Shown in pieces: positions 55,635 through 64,000 of a DNA stretch of 64,000 nucleotides; within the stretch, counting starts at the first letter, position 1, and every line of letters begins with the position of its first letter. The notes below the pieces were generated by a model. That model searched no databases and was not told the DNA's origin. It saw nothing but the letters and a program-made list of their open reading frames with translations. The stretch covers positions 310,001 to 374,000 of the forward strand of contig JAOALD010000002.1 in the NCBI GenBank assembly GCA_025153755.1. The letters run 5' to 3'. This stretch comes from SAR92 clade bacterium H921 (lineage in GTDB: Bacteria > Pseudomonadota > Gammaproteobacteria > Pseudomonadales > Porticoccaceae). The translations under genes and the position numbers were made by a program.

Positions 55635-56882
55635 ATGAAAAATGAATTAGTCATATCTGGTGATGAGTTTCATGCGCGAGACCTAGAGCAGCCAGCCGTT
55701 ATACAAAATCCATTCCCGTACTATGACATGTTGCGCGATAAGCCCATTCAGTTCGGTGTGGAGGGTTATCCTCCCGGTACCGTGAAGGGCATGGATAAGC
55801 CAATTCCAGCTTGGGCCATTCTCAATTATAAAGATTTGGTTCATGTGGCCAGTAATCACGAAATCTTTTCTTCTCGGGATCGCATGCAAGAGGCTTCTGA
55901 TGCGCCAACTTTAATGTTGGTAAATCATGATCAGCCTGAGCATACCTGGTTGCGAACTATTGCTCGCCAAGCCTTTACACCTAAACGTGTAGGAGCCGAT
56001 GTAGGGCCCTGGCTGAAAGATATTATCGACCAGATGCTCACGACCGAAGGCGCTGGATATATTGATTTTATGGATAATCTGGCTGCCGATTTGCCCGCCC
56101 GATTTATCTCTAAATTGCTCGGTACGCCGCAAGAAGATTACCGCAAGATTCGCGATTGGTCAGATGCCTATATGGGTACGTCTAATCTAGATATGGCAGG
56201 TAAGGCCCAGTCAAATATTGAGATGTTTGAATACTATACCGACCAGGTGGCCCAGCGCTATGATATGGTCAAACGAGGTATGGCGACAGACGATCTGTTA
56301 ACTGGATTTATAGAAGCCAAGGCTGATGATGGTCGCCAACTGACGCCAGAAGAAGTGGTTCGCTTCTGCATCACAATGGTTGCCGGTGGTGCCGAATCCA
56401 GTGTTTATCTACTGGGCAATCAGGTTGCAGCGATGCTTGAGATGCCTGATCTATACCAGAAAATGCGAGAGGATAGATCCCTGGTTCGTCCATTCCTTGA
56501 GGAGAGCATTCGCCGTGATGGCCCCATCCAAAGACTGTTCCGTGAGTGTACTCAGGACACAGAAGTAGGTGGTCAAAAAATGAAGAAGGGCGACTGGGTA
56601 TGCGTATTCTTTGGCGCCGGAAACCACGATCCCAAAGTTTTTGACAATCCCCATGATTTTATTCTCAACCGTCCGAATGTCGGCAAAAACCTTACCTTTA
56701 GTCATGGTATTCATCACTGCATCGCTTCTATGGTTGCACGCAATGAAGCCGCCGGCATGATCAATGGCATTCTCGATCGGTACAAGGCTGTAGAGCCTGG
56801 CAATGGCCCAGTTGTCTATCAGGACAAGGGGTTCATTAACTACGGTCCAGAAAAATGCCCAGTTAATTTTGTACTGGCTTGA
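55635..56882 (+). CDS. Cytochrome P450 monooxygenase
   Basis: A soluble bacterial class-I P450 of 415 residues. I-helix AGGAESS (250-256, Ser where the acid/alcohol pair often has Thr), ExxR at Glu290-Arg293, heme loop FSHGIHHC with thiolate Cys362. Helix-C DQPEHTWLRTIARQAF pattern is normal. It needs electrons from a ferredoxin and its reductase, both of which are nearby (59061, 60814). Family is unclear; the substrate is probably a cyclic or terpenoid compound given the BVMO and SDR. Strong AAGGAG ribosome site. Confidence 0.93.
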   Translation: MKNELVISGDEFHARDLEQPAVIQNPFPYYDMLRDKPIQFGVEGYPPGTVKGMDKPIPAWAILNYKDLVHVASNHEIFSSRDRMQEASDAPTLMLVNHDQPEHTWLRTIARQAFTPKRVGADVGPWLKDIIDQMLTTEGAGYIDFMDNLAADLPARFISKLLGTPQEDYRKIRDWSDAYMGTSNLDMAGKAQSNIEMFEYYTDQVAQRYDMVKRGMATDDLLTGFIEAKADDGRQLTPEEVVRFCITMVAGGAESSVYLLGNQVAAMLEMPDLYQKMREDRSLVRPFLEESIRRDGPIQRLFRECTQDTEVGGQKMKKGDWVCVFFGAGNHDPKVFDNPHDFILNRPNVGKNLTFSHGIHHCIASMVARNEAAGMINGILDRYKAVEPGNGPVVYQDKGFINYGPEKCPVNFVLA

Positions 56883-56900
56883 TAGGTAGGAGAAATGACA

Positions 56901-58511
56901 ATGGCAGATAAGCAAGTCGACCATGTTGATATGGTCATCGTCGGTGCTGGTTTCGCGGGCATGTATATGCTTTACGGCGCCCGTAAAGCTGGACTATCCG
57001 TTAAATGTTTTGAGGCTGGTGATGGTGTTGGCGGAACCTGGTACTGGAACCGCTACCCTGGTGCTCGAGTAGATATTGAATGTTTAGAATATTCCTATTC
57101 GTTTTCAGAGGACCTGCAAAAGGAGTGGAATTGGACTGAACGCTATGCTGGTCAGCCAGAACTGCTGGACTATGCTAATCATGTAGCAGATCGCTACAAC
57201 ATGCGCGATGACATCACCTTTGAAACCAGAGTGGTGTCAACTATCTTTGATGAGGACAGTCAGCGCTGGATAGTAAAAACTGATGGCGGTCATACGGTCT
57301 CTGCCAAGTTTTGTGTTATGGCAACTGGCTTGATTTCAGCTCCAGTGGATCCCGACTTTGAAGGCCTTGAGAACTTTTCTGGTGAGCAGTACATGACTAG
57401 CCGCTGGCCTAAAGGCGACCTTAACTTTAGTGGTAAGAGAGTTGGGGTTGTGGGCACAGGTTCGAGCGGTATTCAGGTGGTCTCTGAAGTTGCTAAGGAT
57501 GTCGGTGAGCTGTTTGTTTTTCAGCGAACTCCCGCTTACACGATTCCACTGCAAAATCACAAGTCTGACCCAGAACAAACGGCCAAAATTAAAAATAAGT
57601 ATGCGGAGTTGCGTGAGCTGGAGGGTCAATCCTTCGGAGGGTTCACGATGATGTACTCAGATCTGTCTCCACTGCCGTCCAAGTCAGCCCTTGAAGTGAG
57701 TGCAGAAGAGAGAAATTCTGAATACGAGGACCGTTGGGCATCTGGCGGACTTTCTCCCTACTACGCCTATACAGATACAATTTTGGATGAAGAGTCGAAC
57801 AATACCCTTGGCGAATTTGCAATCAAAAAGATGAAGGAGCGCGTTAACGATCCTGTAGTCGCCGAAAAATTGACTCCAGACTATGCGATCCTGACTCGAC
57901 GGCTGTCTCCGGAAACTAACTATCTAGAAACCTTTAATCAGGATAACGTCAATCTTGTGGATTTGCGTGAAACACCAGTAGATCGGTTTACCAAGACAGG
58001 CATCGTGGTTGGTGGTGAGGAAATCGAACTGGACGTAATTATTTTTGCGACAGGCTTTGATGTGATGACGGGTGCTATGGATCGTATCGATATCCGTGGT
58101 AGACAGGGACAGTCTTTGAAAGATCGATGGAGTACTGGCCTTACAAGCTATTTGGGCATGATGACTCATGGCTTCCCTAATTATTTCTGGGTCAATGGTC
58201 CTCATAGTCCTTTTTATAATCCAATTTTGTTAGCTGAGTATCAGGGTGACATGATCTTCGATGCAGCTAGGCAACTGGATGAAATGGGTAAAACCTGCGT
58301 AGAGGCTAGGCCCGAATCTGAAACTGCCTATGTTGATCTCACCAACGCGATTGCTGATATGACTCTGTTCCCTAAATCCAATAATTATTATATGGGTGAC
58401 AACATGCCGGGCAAGCCGCGGAAAGTACTTTTCTTCTTTGGTGGTTTTGTCGCTTACAAAGAGCAATGTGTTGAGGGATATACCGACCTAAAAGGTTTCT
58501 TGGTTAGTTGA
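56901..58511 (+). CDS. Baeyer-Villiger-type FAD monooxygenase with altered fingerprint
   Basis: A 536-residue flavoprotein of the cyclohexanone monooxygenase type, which inserts oxygen next to a ketone. Two Rossmann motifs: GAGFAG (near residue 15) and GTGSSG (near 187), with GGTWYWNRYPGARVDIE. The BVMO fingerprint FxGxxxHxxxWP reads F-S-G-E-Q-Y-M-T-S-R-W-P (159-170), so the conserved His is Met165. ATG 56901 lies 8 nt after GGAG; ATG 56895 is in frame but only 2 nt from it. Codes between P450 and DUF3237 genes. Confidence 0.88.
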   Translation: MADKQVDHVDMVIVGAGFAGMYMLYGARKAGLSVKCFEAGDGVGGTWYWNRYPGARVDIECLEYSYSFSEDLQKEWNWTERYAGQPELLDYANHVADRYNMRDDITFETRVVSTIFDEDSQRWIVKTDGGHTVSAKFCVMATGLISAPVDPDFEGLENFSGEQYMTSRWPKGDLNFSGKRVGVVGTGSSGIQVVSEVAKDVGELFVFQRTPAYTIPLQNHKSDPEQTAKIKNKYAELRELEGQSFGGFTMMYSDLSPLPSKSALEVSAEERNSEYEDRWASGGLSPYYAYTDTILDEESNNTLGEFAIKKMKERVNDPVVAEKLTPDYAILTRRLSPETNYLETFNQDNVNLVDLRETPVDRFTKTGIVVGGEEIELDVIIFATGFDVMTGAMDRIDIRGRQGQSLKDRWSTGLTSYLGMMTHGFPNYFWVNGPHSPFYNPILLAEYQGDMIFDAARQLDEMGKTCVEARPESETAYVDLTNAIADMTLFPKSNNYYMGDNMPGKPRKVLFFFGGFVAYKEQCVEGYTDLKGFLVS

Positions 58512-58556
58512 GTTTAGCAGGCTTTAAATAATAAAAATTAATGAGGAGTATTAAAA

Positions 58557-59012
58557 ATGAGTGAACCTGTTTTAAAAAGTCAGTGGTTAATGAACCTTGA
58601 TATATCGTTTGATCCACCGTCCGTAGCCACGCCAAACAGAGTGATCATTAATGTCACCAGTGGTCGTGCAGAGGGCCCTCGTTTTGGTGCTGACATAATA
58701 GCGCCAAGTGGCGACTGGGTACGGCTGCAGGAGGATGGGAACTGGAAAATTGACGCTCGTCTTGCATTTAGAACCGATGATGGCGAGTCAGTTTTTTGCT
58801 ATTATAGCGGTGTCGTGGTGATGGATGACGACCTTAACAAGCGTTTCGAAGCTGGCGAAGTAATATCTGGCACTGAGACCTATTTGACCAGTGCTCCAAA
58901 CTTTGAGACGAGCTCTGAAAAATACGCTTGGCTTAACGATATAGTTTGCATTGGCCGCGCGAGCACCTTTGGCGGTGGAAAGTTAGTTTACGATATTTTT
59001 GAAATATTATAA
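58557..59012 (+). CDS. DUF3237 (UPF0311) protein
   Basis: A 151-residue cytoplasmic protein matching the DUF3237 pattern: RVIINVTSGRAEGPRFGADI, GDWVRLQEDGNWKIDARLAFRTDDGE, and IGRASTFGGGKLVYDIFEIL. Such proteins often accompany oxidative catabolic genes; no activity is established. Good GAGGAG site before the ATG. Confidence 0.82.
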   Translation: MSEPVLKSQWLMNLDISFDPPSVATPNRVIINVTSGRAEGPRFGADIIAPSGDWVRLQEDGNWKIDARLAFRTDDGESVFCYYSGVVVMDDDLNKRFEAGEVISGTETYLTSAPNFETSSEKYAWLNDIVCIGRASTFGGGKLVYDIFEIL

Positions 59013-59060
59013 GTACAGAAATAATTACCAGAGTTTTATATTTAAAAGTGAGATTAAGAA

Positions 59061-59375
59061 TTGAAAATTTACGTTTATGATCGTGATGGTGAAAAACACA
59101 CAATTGAGGGAGTTGCGGGTAGTTCTCTCATGGACCCTCTGCGTTCTGCTGACTTAGTGGACGCAACCTGCGGCGGTTCCTGCTCATGTGCGACCTGTCA
59201 CGTGTATGTGGATGAAAAGTCATATGCTCTTTTGCCTGTTGCTGGCGAAGAAGAAAATGAAGTAATTGAGTTTATGGAGAAGGTTGAGGACACCAGTCGT
59301 CTGGCATGTCAGATACAGTTGACTGAGGAAATGGATGGTATGTCAGTAACGGTAGCTCAGGAAGAGGGCTTCTAA
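59061..59375 (+). CDS. 2Fe-2S ferredoxin (adrenodoxin/putidaredoxin type)
   Basis: A 104-residue electron carrier. Cluster ligands: Cys37, Cys43, Cys46 (TCGGSCSCATCHV; spacing Cx5Cx2C, with an extra Cys41) and Cys83 in LACQIQL. The likely partner is the P450 three genes upstream and the reductase at 60814. It starts with TTG; no ATG is available. Last gene of the operon. Confidence 0.93.
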   Translation: MKIYVYDRDGEKHTIEGVAGSSLMDPLRSADLVDATCGGSCSCATCHVYVDEKSYALLPVAGEEENEVIEFMEKVEDTSRLACQIQLTEEMDGMSVTVAQEEGF

Positions 59376-59439
59376 ACAGCCCTTTTCTTGAATATATAGT
59401 ACTGAGAAATATTGTGCTTTAGTAAGGCTTGACGACAAT

Positions 59440-60591
59440 TTATGAGCTTTCTGACAATTCGGTAATTTCTGTATGGTCCCGAAATGGCCCTGGATAGCCT
59501 TCGAAAATCTCGGAGGTTCTCTTAAATACATGTAGTACCATATCTATTTCATCGTCACTCAGCTTGTCGATGACTTTGTGTAAAAACTGGATGCCGTTTT
59601 GAAACATATCCTCAGCAAAGACTTTGCCTGTCTCAGTTAAGCAAACAAGCTTCTCGCGCCCGGACTCAGGACGTTCTACTATGGTCAGAATGTTATAAGG
59701 GTCACCGGTGAGTGAGCGAATGGCCTTTGACACTGAGCTGCTGGTAATCTCCAACCAGTCACTCAACGCATGTTCAATCGCCTTGCGAGGCATGGTCAGG
59801 CCATTTGATCCCTCGGCACTGATAATCCATAGAATAATAACTTGCTGTCGACTCAGGTTTGCACCCCGACGAAGAGCAATTTCTAGCCTATTACCCGCCG
59901 TATAATGAATAGGGAAAAATGCGTTGAGCTGCATAAGCGCAGAGTATTCTCTTGGTATACGCGGCACATCTTTATGCGTGTAAGAACGTGATAAAAATGA
60001 AGGGGCCAGCGGGTGCTGTAACATCATATCATTGGAGTTATGATGTTTGAGGCTCTCTCCGCGCTCTGCGCGCTCTTCATCTATCAGCGACTCAAAAATA
60101 GCGTTTACTTTAGAAAAAATATAGAGACAGACGTCCATCTCTGTACTCCATCTGTCCATAGATGATAGATACCATTTGCATAGCAAAACGCCGTTATTTG
60201 TCATCTGCAGAAGAAATTTTTCGCCGGCAGGGGTCAGAGTTACCAGCTTTTCACGGGCCGACTGTGGATGTTCTTGAATAGTTACCAAGCTTAGTGGCGG
60301 TTTGGCAAGAGCTCTCACCGCTTTGGAGATAGCGCTACTACTGGTTTCATACCAGCCGGTCAGTGCGTTTTCTATGTTCTTGCGGCGCATTGATACGCCG
60401 TCCTCACCCTCTGAGCGGATAATCCAAAGTACAGCCACTTGGTGACGATTGAGTAGGTCGTTGGTTCGCAGAGTATCTTCTACCTTCATGCCAACAACGT
60501 AGTGTACTGGATAAAATCGGTACAACAGTTTCTTGGCCGCATCTTCGCGCGGTACATGCTCTATATTCGGTTTTGTTGTGTCGGCATCCAT
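59440..60591 (-). CDS. MarR-like regulator with two tandem winged-helix domains
   Basis: A 383-residue protein built from two similar MarR-like halves, about residues 22-185 and 215-375. Matching segments: YPVHYVVGMKVEDTLR / FPIHYTAGNRLEIALR; LNRHQVAVLWIIRSEG / LSRQQVIILWIISAEG; YETSSSAISKAVRAL / LEITSSSVSKAIRSL (recognition helices); QSAREKLVTLTPAG / ESGREKLVCLTETG. MarR proteins normally act as dimers of about 150 residues; here the dimer appears to be on one chain. AAGGAA is 10 nt before ATG. It lies convergent to the ferredoxin gene and divergent from the reductase gene, so it likely controls the catabolic genes. Confidence 0.85.
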   Translation of the reverse strand: MDADTTKPNIEHVPREDAAKKLLYRFYPVHYVVGMKVEDTLRTNDLLNRHQVAVLWIIRSEGEDGVSMRRKNIENALTGWYETSSSAISKAVRALAKPPLSLVTIQEHPQSAREKLVTLTPAGEKFLLQMTNNGVLLCKWYLSSMDRWSTEMDVCLYIFSKVNAIFESLIDEERAERGESLKHHNSNDMMLQHPLAPSFLSRSYTHKDVPRIPREYSALMQLNAFFPIHYTAGNRLEIALRRGANLSRQQVIILWIISAEGSNGLTMPRKAIEHALSDWLEITSSSVSKAIRSLTGDPYNILTIVERPESGREKLVCLTETGKVFAEDMFQNGIQFLHKVIDKLSDDEIDMVLHVFKRTSEIFEGYPGPFRDHTEITELSESS

Positions 60592-60813
60592 AGAATGTCA
60601 TTTCCTTATCTGAACTCAATAGCAAGCTTTAATCTAGTCGGGCTGACCGACCACCAGCATTATAGTACCGCATGCACAACTTTGCGCCAATTAAATAATG
60701 TCTAGATAAAATAATCCACTTATAACATAATATATTTTTGCAGGCTTTTGGGTGCAGCCCAGAAATCCCTATATTTGCCTGTTTATTTGCATACGTTACT
60801 TGGAGGTAATTAA

Positions 60814-62022
60814 GTGAAATCGGGAGTTATTATTATCGGTGCTGGCCAAGCCAGCGCTGTAGCTGCAGCCACATTGCGCAAAGAAAAATACACGGGCACC
60901 ATCAGGATACTCGGTGATGAAAGTCAACCGGCCTATGATCGTCCTCCTCTATCAAAACATTATCTCGCAGGAGATATAGAGTTACCTAAGCTGTTGATTC
61001 GTCCTCAAGAATTTTATACGGACAACGATATTGACCTGCGTACTAACACGCGCGTCACGTCCATTGACACTAATGCCAGGCTGGTTGTGACTGCGGCGGA
61101 TGAGGTGTATGACTATGACAAGCTTGTAATTGCAACAGGCTCTAGGGCTCGGCAACTTAATATTCCTGGTAGTGATCTGAAGGGTATTTTTTACCTGCGC
61201 ACATTGGATGATGTCGATCAAATTCGTCAGTCAATGACCAGTGCAAAAAAGCTCTGTGTTATTGGTGGTGGCTATGTGGGCCTAGAAGTTGCTGCTGTAG
61301 CTATCGCAGCCGGGCTTGACGTTACAGTTATAGAGACCCAGGACAGAATTTTACAGCGGGTGACAACCCCAGAAATGAGCGATTATTACCACAGTCTTCA
61401 TGTCGGGCGTGGGGTCAACATCATGCTCAATACGGCAGTTACAGGTTTTGATGGTACTGGGACTGTCTCCAAAGTGCTCTGTGGTGATGAATCTGTGAAT
61501 GCGGACATGGTTATTATTGGAGTCGGTATTATCCCAAATATTGAGATTGCCCAGAACGCTGGGCTGGAGTGCGATAATGGCATTCTGGTGGATGATCATG
61601 GTCAGACCTCTAATCCAGATATCTACGCGGCGGGGGACTGCACCAATCATCCTAATCGCCTTCTAGGTCGTCGTTTACGGCTCGAATCCGTGCCTAATGC
61701 TATCGAGCAAGCGAGAGTAGCCTGCATTAATTTGCTCGGCGGTGACCTAGAATACGCTTCTATCCCGTGGTTTTGGAGTGATCAGTACGAATTGAAGCTG
61801 CAGATGGTTGGCTTTTCCAGCGATGGGGAAGAAAGTATTGTTCGGGGTGATAAATCCACCAATAGTTTTGCAGTGTTCCACCTAAAAGAGGGGCGTGTAG
61901 TAGCTGTGGACGCGGTTAATAACTCAAAGGCATTTATGCTGGGCAAACGACTCTACGGTAAATCTGTGGACGCTAGCGGACTGGCCGATGAGTCGGTCGA
62001 GTTGAAATCTTTTTTAAGCTAA
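60814..62022 (+). CDS. Ferredoxin reductase (putidaredoxin reductase-like)
   Basis: A 402-residue FAD/NAD(P)H oxidoreductase: FAD motif GAGQAS (7-12), PAYDRPPLSK, central NAD motif GGGYVGLEVA, and C-terminal YAAGDCTNHPNRLLGRRLRLESVPNA (in part). It should reduce the ferredoxin at 59061, completing the P450 electron chain. GTG start with a strong GGAGGT site. Divergent from the MarR-like gene across 222 bases, suggesting shared control. Confidence 0.92.
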   Translation: MKSGVIIIGAGQASAVAAATLRKEKYTGTIRILGDESQPAYDRPPLSKHYLAGDIELPKLLIRPQEFYTDNDIDLRTNTRVTSIDTNARLVVTAADEVYDYDKLVIATGSRARQLNIPGSDLKGIFYLRTLDDVDQIRQSMTSAKKLCVIGGGYVGLEVAAVAIAAGLDVTVIETQDRILQRVTTPEMSDYYHSLHVGRGVNIMLNTAVTGFDGTGTVSKVLCGDESVNADMVIIGVGIIPNIEIAQNAGLECDNGILVDDHGQTSNPDIYAAGDCTNHPNRLLGRRLRLESVPNAIEQARVACINLLGGDLEYASIPWFWSDQYELKLQMVGFSSDGEESIVRGDKSTNSFAVFHLKEGRVVAVDAVNNSKAFMLGKRLYGKSVDASGLADESVELKSFLS

Positions 62023-62069
62023 GGCCCTTGGCACTGGTTGATCCGTGCCTTTAGATAGGAGCTTCTATT

Positions 62070-63446
62070 TTGCATATCCGTCGATATAAAGCAGGTTATT
62101 CTAGGCGTCACTTCCTAGAGCAGATGGGGCGGGGCATACTTGCCACTGGGGTATTGGCACCGCTGTGGCCAACCATAGCAGCAACGGGGAGCATTGAGCG
62201 AGCCTACCCGGAGGAGCTACTGTCAATTAGTGCCTATACCGGCGGTAAAATTAGTGATGGCGATATTATTGATGCCGACAACGTTGAATTGGTCAAAGAT
62301 TTGCTTGACCCCATTCAGTATACCCAGATCGCAGAAATGGGCCGGGTACTAAGGGTACGGCCAACGACAACGGATATTATGAAGCTAAGTCCTTGGGAGT
62401 ATGTAGAGGCAACCCTTAGGAACCAGGGTCAGGCTACGTTTGCCGCGGATGGCAACGTGGTCACTAAGCAGGGTAAGGCTTGGATAGGAGGTAATCCGTT
62501 TCCCAACCCAACATCTGCGATAGAGGTATTTGCCAGCAGCACCTTGAGTTGGGGGCGCCACGATGTGTCTTTTAATGCCGTAAAAGAATATGACCTCAAT
62601 CCAGACGGCGTACTGGCTTATGAGTACCAGTGTTGCTGGGTCGAGATGAGTCCAGTAGGTCGTATTTCCCTCGATCCAATGCCCTACTTGCCGGGACACG
62701 AAGATAAGTTGCGTTATCAGTCTGTATTTTTTGTCAGCCCCAGTGACGTTAGAGGGACTTCCTATCTAAATATTTGGCACTATGATCAGAACCGTTATCC
62801 TGATCTGTATGGCTATTTACCGGCTTTCAAGCGTGTTAGACGATTCCCTACCAACCAGCGTTTCGAGCCGCTCATACCTGGCTCTACTCTCTATCTTTCA
62901 GATGCCTGGGCCTCTGGAGATCCCTTTTTAACTTGGGGCAATTATCGAATTATTCACCGTGGACCTATGTTGGCCGCCGTAAGTGATAGCTGGAATGCTG
63001 ACTCGGATAACTGGGAACACAGCGTACATGGCGGTGAAAAGGGTCAGACGTTTTGGGATACGGATGTTGAGCTAGTACCTGAGGCGATTGTCGTTGAAGC
63101 AGAGCCAACCGGTTATCCAAGGGCGCCAATTAGCAAGAAGCGCGTCTGGTTTGATGCCAGAACTATGCTCCCTTTAAGTATGGTGAGTTTTGATCGTCGT
63201 GGAGATATATACAGATCTTTCGATGGTGCTTTCTCAGTCTATGAAAAGGGCGATAAACGAGTGATGGATGGCAAACATCCCTATTGGTCTTGGACTAGGG
63301 TGCATGCCCACGATGTGCAGACTAACAGAGTTACCCGCATGGAGCAGGTCAAGGAAGTGGCCGGGGGTTATCGCACAGACGTTAATAACCCCGGTATTTA
63401 TGATCGCTTCCTTACCAGAGCCGCCCTGAGGCGTCTGGGCAGCTAA
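62070..63446 (+). CDS. DUF1329 protein with Tat signal, copy 2
   Basis: A 458-residue paralogue of the protein at 50070, alignable from end to end with no large gap. Tat motif SRRHFL at the same residues (11-16), then GILATGVLAPLWPTIAA. Shared blocks include WIGGNPFPN, STLSWGRHD and KRVWFDARTM. It starts with TTG behind AGGAG (spacing 8). Cotranscribed with the ferredoxin reductase (47 nt gap). Confidence 0.87.
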   Translation: MHIRRYKAGYSRRHFLEQMGRGILATGVLAPLWPTIAATGSIERAYPEELLSISAYTGGKISDGDIIDADNVELVKDLLDPIQYTQIAEMGRVLRVRPTTTDIMKLSPWEYVEATLRNQGQATFAADGNVVTKQGKAWIGGNPFPNPTSAIEVFASSTLSWGRHDVSFNAVKEYDLNPDGVLAYEYQCCWVEMSPVGRISLDPMPYLPGHEDKLRYQSVFFVSPSDVRGTSYLNIWHYDQNRYPDLYGYLPAFKRVRRFPTNQRFEPLIPGSTLYLSDAWASGDPFLTWGNYRIIHRGPMLAAVSDSWNADSDNWEHSVHGGEKGQTFWDTDVELVPEAIVVEAEPTGYPRAPISKKRVWFDARTMLPLSMVSFDRRGDIYRSFDGAFSVYEKGDKRVMDGKHPYWSWTRVHAHDVQTNRVTRMEQVKEVAGGYRTDVNNPGIYDRFLTRAALRRLGS

Positions 63447-63453
63447 ATCGGGG

Positions 63454-64000
63454 CTAAAGCTGTGCTGCGATGAATTTTAGTAGCTCTTGATTATATTTCT
63501 CTGATTCTTCGATCAGTGGAACATGTCCTGAGTTTTCGAATTCAACGATTTGAGTGTCAGCATTGAAGTTCGCAATTGAGCGCCCAACTTCAGGATCTGC
63601 CAAGGCATCATTTTTGCCGACAAATGAAATCATTGGAATATTTAGTGCGGAGAGTTGTTCGCGCTGATCTAAGAGGCCTAACTCAGCCAGGGTATTAGCT
63701 GTCATTGGTGATGCCGCCATAAAAATACTCCATGTCCAGTCAATCACATTTTCGCTCACTTCAGCCGCGTAGATTCCTCGCGATAGGTCTTTTAAGAAAT
63801 TGGCGCGATCGGCTTTCAACCCAGCGAGAGTGCCGCTTAGTAGTTCCTCAGTTCCGCCATGAGGGAAATCGTCTTTTTGTAAATAAACAGGAGCTGCTGG
63901 GCAGGTGAATACCAAGCTGCAGCAGGTTTCTTTGAGCAATGTTGCCGCGTCGATAGCCACTGCGCCTCCTATCGACCAACCGTTGAGTATCACCTTTTTA
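63454..64000 (-). CDS. Alpha/beta hydrolase, partial at window edge
   Basis: The gene runs out of the window at 64000; the part present holds the nucleophile elbow GWSIGGA (Ser), acid region GKNDAL and His in SGHVPL, in the usual order. A GTG at 63993 is in frame but the reading continues upstream (KKVILNGWS), so this is an internal fragment lacking the N-terminus. Looks like a BioH/carboxyl-esterase-like hydrolase and could hydrolyse the ester or lactone made by the BVMO. It converges on the second DUF1329 gene with 7 bases between stops. Confidence 0.85.
   Translation of the reverse strand, partial: KKVILNGWSIGGAVAIDAATLLKETCCSLVFTCPAAPVYLQKDDFPHGGTEELLSGTLAGLKADRANFLKDLSRGIYAAEVSENVIDWTWSIFMAASPMTANTLAELGLLDQREQLSALNIPMISFVGKNDALADPEVGRSIANFNADTQIVEFENSGHVPLIEESEKYNQELLKFIAAQL

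Noticed and set aside
56451-56924. 157-codon minus-strand ORF inside the P450 gene
   Set aside because: Entirely antisense to a well supported gene; no start signal or family features.

Overview
The window reads as chromosomal DNA of a Gram-negative gammaproteobacterium. The evidence is a Bam/Mla-type outer-membrane machinery, an RluD-YfiH and rplU-rpmA-obgE-proB core, type IV minor pilins and a Csr/Rsm-type regulatory RNA. The moderate GC (mid-40s percent by eye) and the steroid/terpene-type catabolic genes suggest a marine Cellvibrionales-like lineage; this is inference, as no marker gene was compared.

Layout. 1-2.3 kb: end of a branched-chain 2-oxoacid dehydrogenase operon (E1 alpha tail, E1 beta, E2). 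2.4-6.8 kb: an exported amidohydrolase facing a thiolase / phytoene-dehydrogenase-like operon. 7.2-9.1 kb: GTP-type PEP carboxykinase. 9.5-11.4 kb: two tandem CsgG-like secreted paralogues. 11.8 kb: tRNA-Leu(CAG) with a consensus promoter. 12.2-15.8 kb: ComEA-like protein, SLC13 permease, phosphomannomutase. 16.6-31.3 kb: a Wzy-dependent surface polysaccharide locus (SLBB export protein, Wzi, Wzz, WecA-like initiating transferase, a Wlb/Wbp-type pathway to a diacetamido-uronic acid, Wzx, Wzy, 2-epimerase, WecG-type transferase). 31.7 kb: tRNA-Asn(GTT). 32-34.7 kb: mlaC-like and uvrB. 34.8-35.1 kb: an intergenic RNA candidate with twelve GGA motifs and several GGA-loop hairpins, best explained as a CsrB/RsmZ-type sponge RNA. 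35.35 kb: tRNA-Val(GAC) inside an extra inverted repeat. 35.7-40.0 kb: a minor pilin operon with a short PilY1. 40.2-47.2 kb: housekeeping genes nadE, bamD, rluD, yfiH, rplU, rpmA, obgE, proB.

47.4-64 kb is the most accessory-looking part. A duplicated promoter precedes an RND exporter, a Tat-exported DUF1329 protein, a YCF48-like propeller and a DUF1302 outer-membrane protein. A second operon, behind a consensus promoter with an overlapping palindrome, carries SDR, cytochrome P450, Baeyer-Villiger-type monooxygenase, DUF3237 protein and 2Fe-2S ferredoxin. A divergent, internally duplicated MarR-like regulator separates it from the matching ferredoxin reductase, a second DUF1329 paralogue and an alpha/beta hydrolase. 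Together these give a camphor-like logic: hydroxylate (P450 with its own redox chain), oxidise to ketone (SDR), insert oxygen (BVMO), hydrolyse the ester or lactone (hydrolase). The DUF1329/DUF1302/RND/YCF48 set would handle a hydrophobic substrate at the envelope. The substrate is unknown.

Most interesting: the Csr/Rsm-type RNA, the catabolic island with its single-chain MarR and a BVMO whose fingerprint His is Met, a pilin gene with no usable AUG in frame, and a polysaccharide locus that appears to encode only two sugar transferases.
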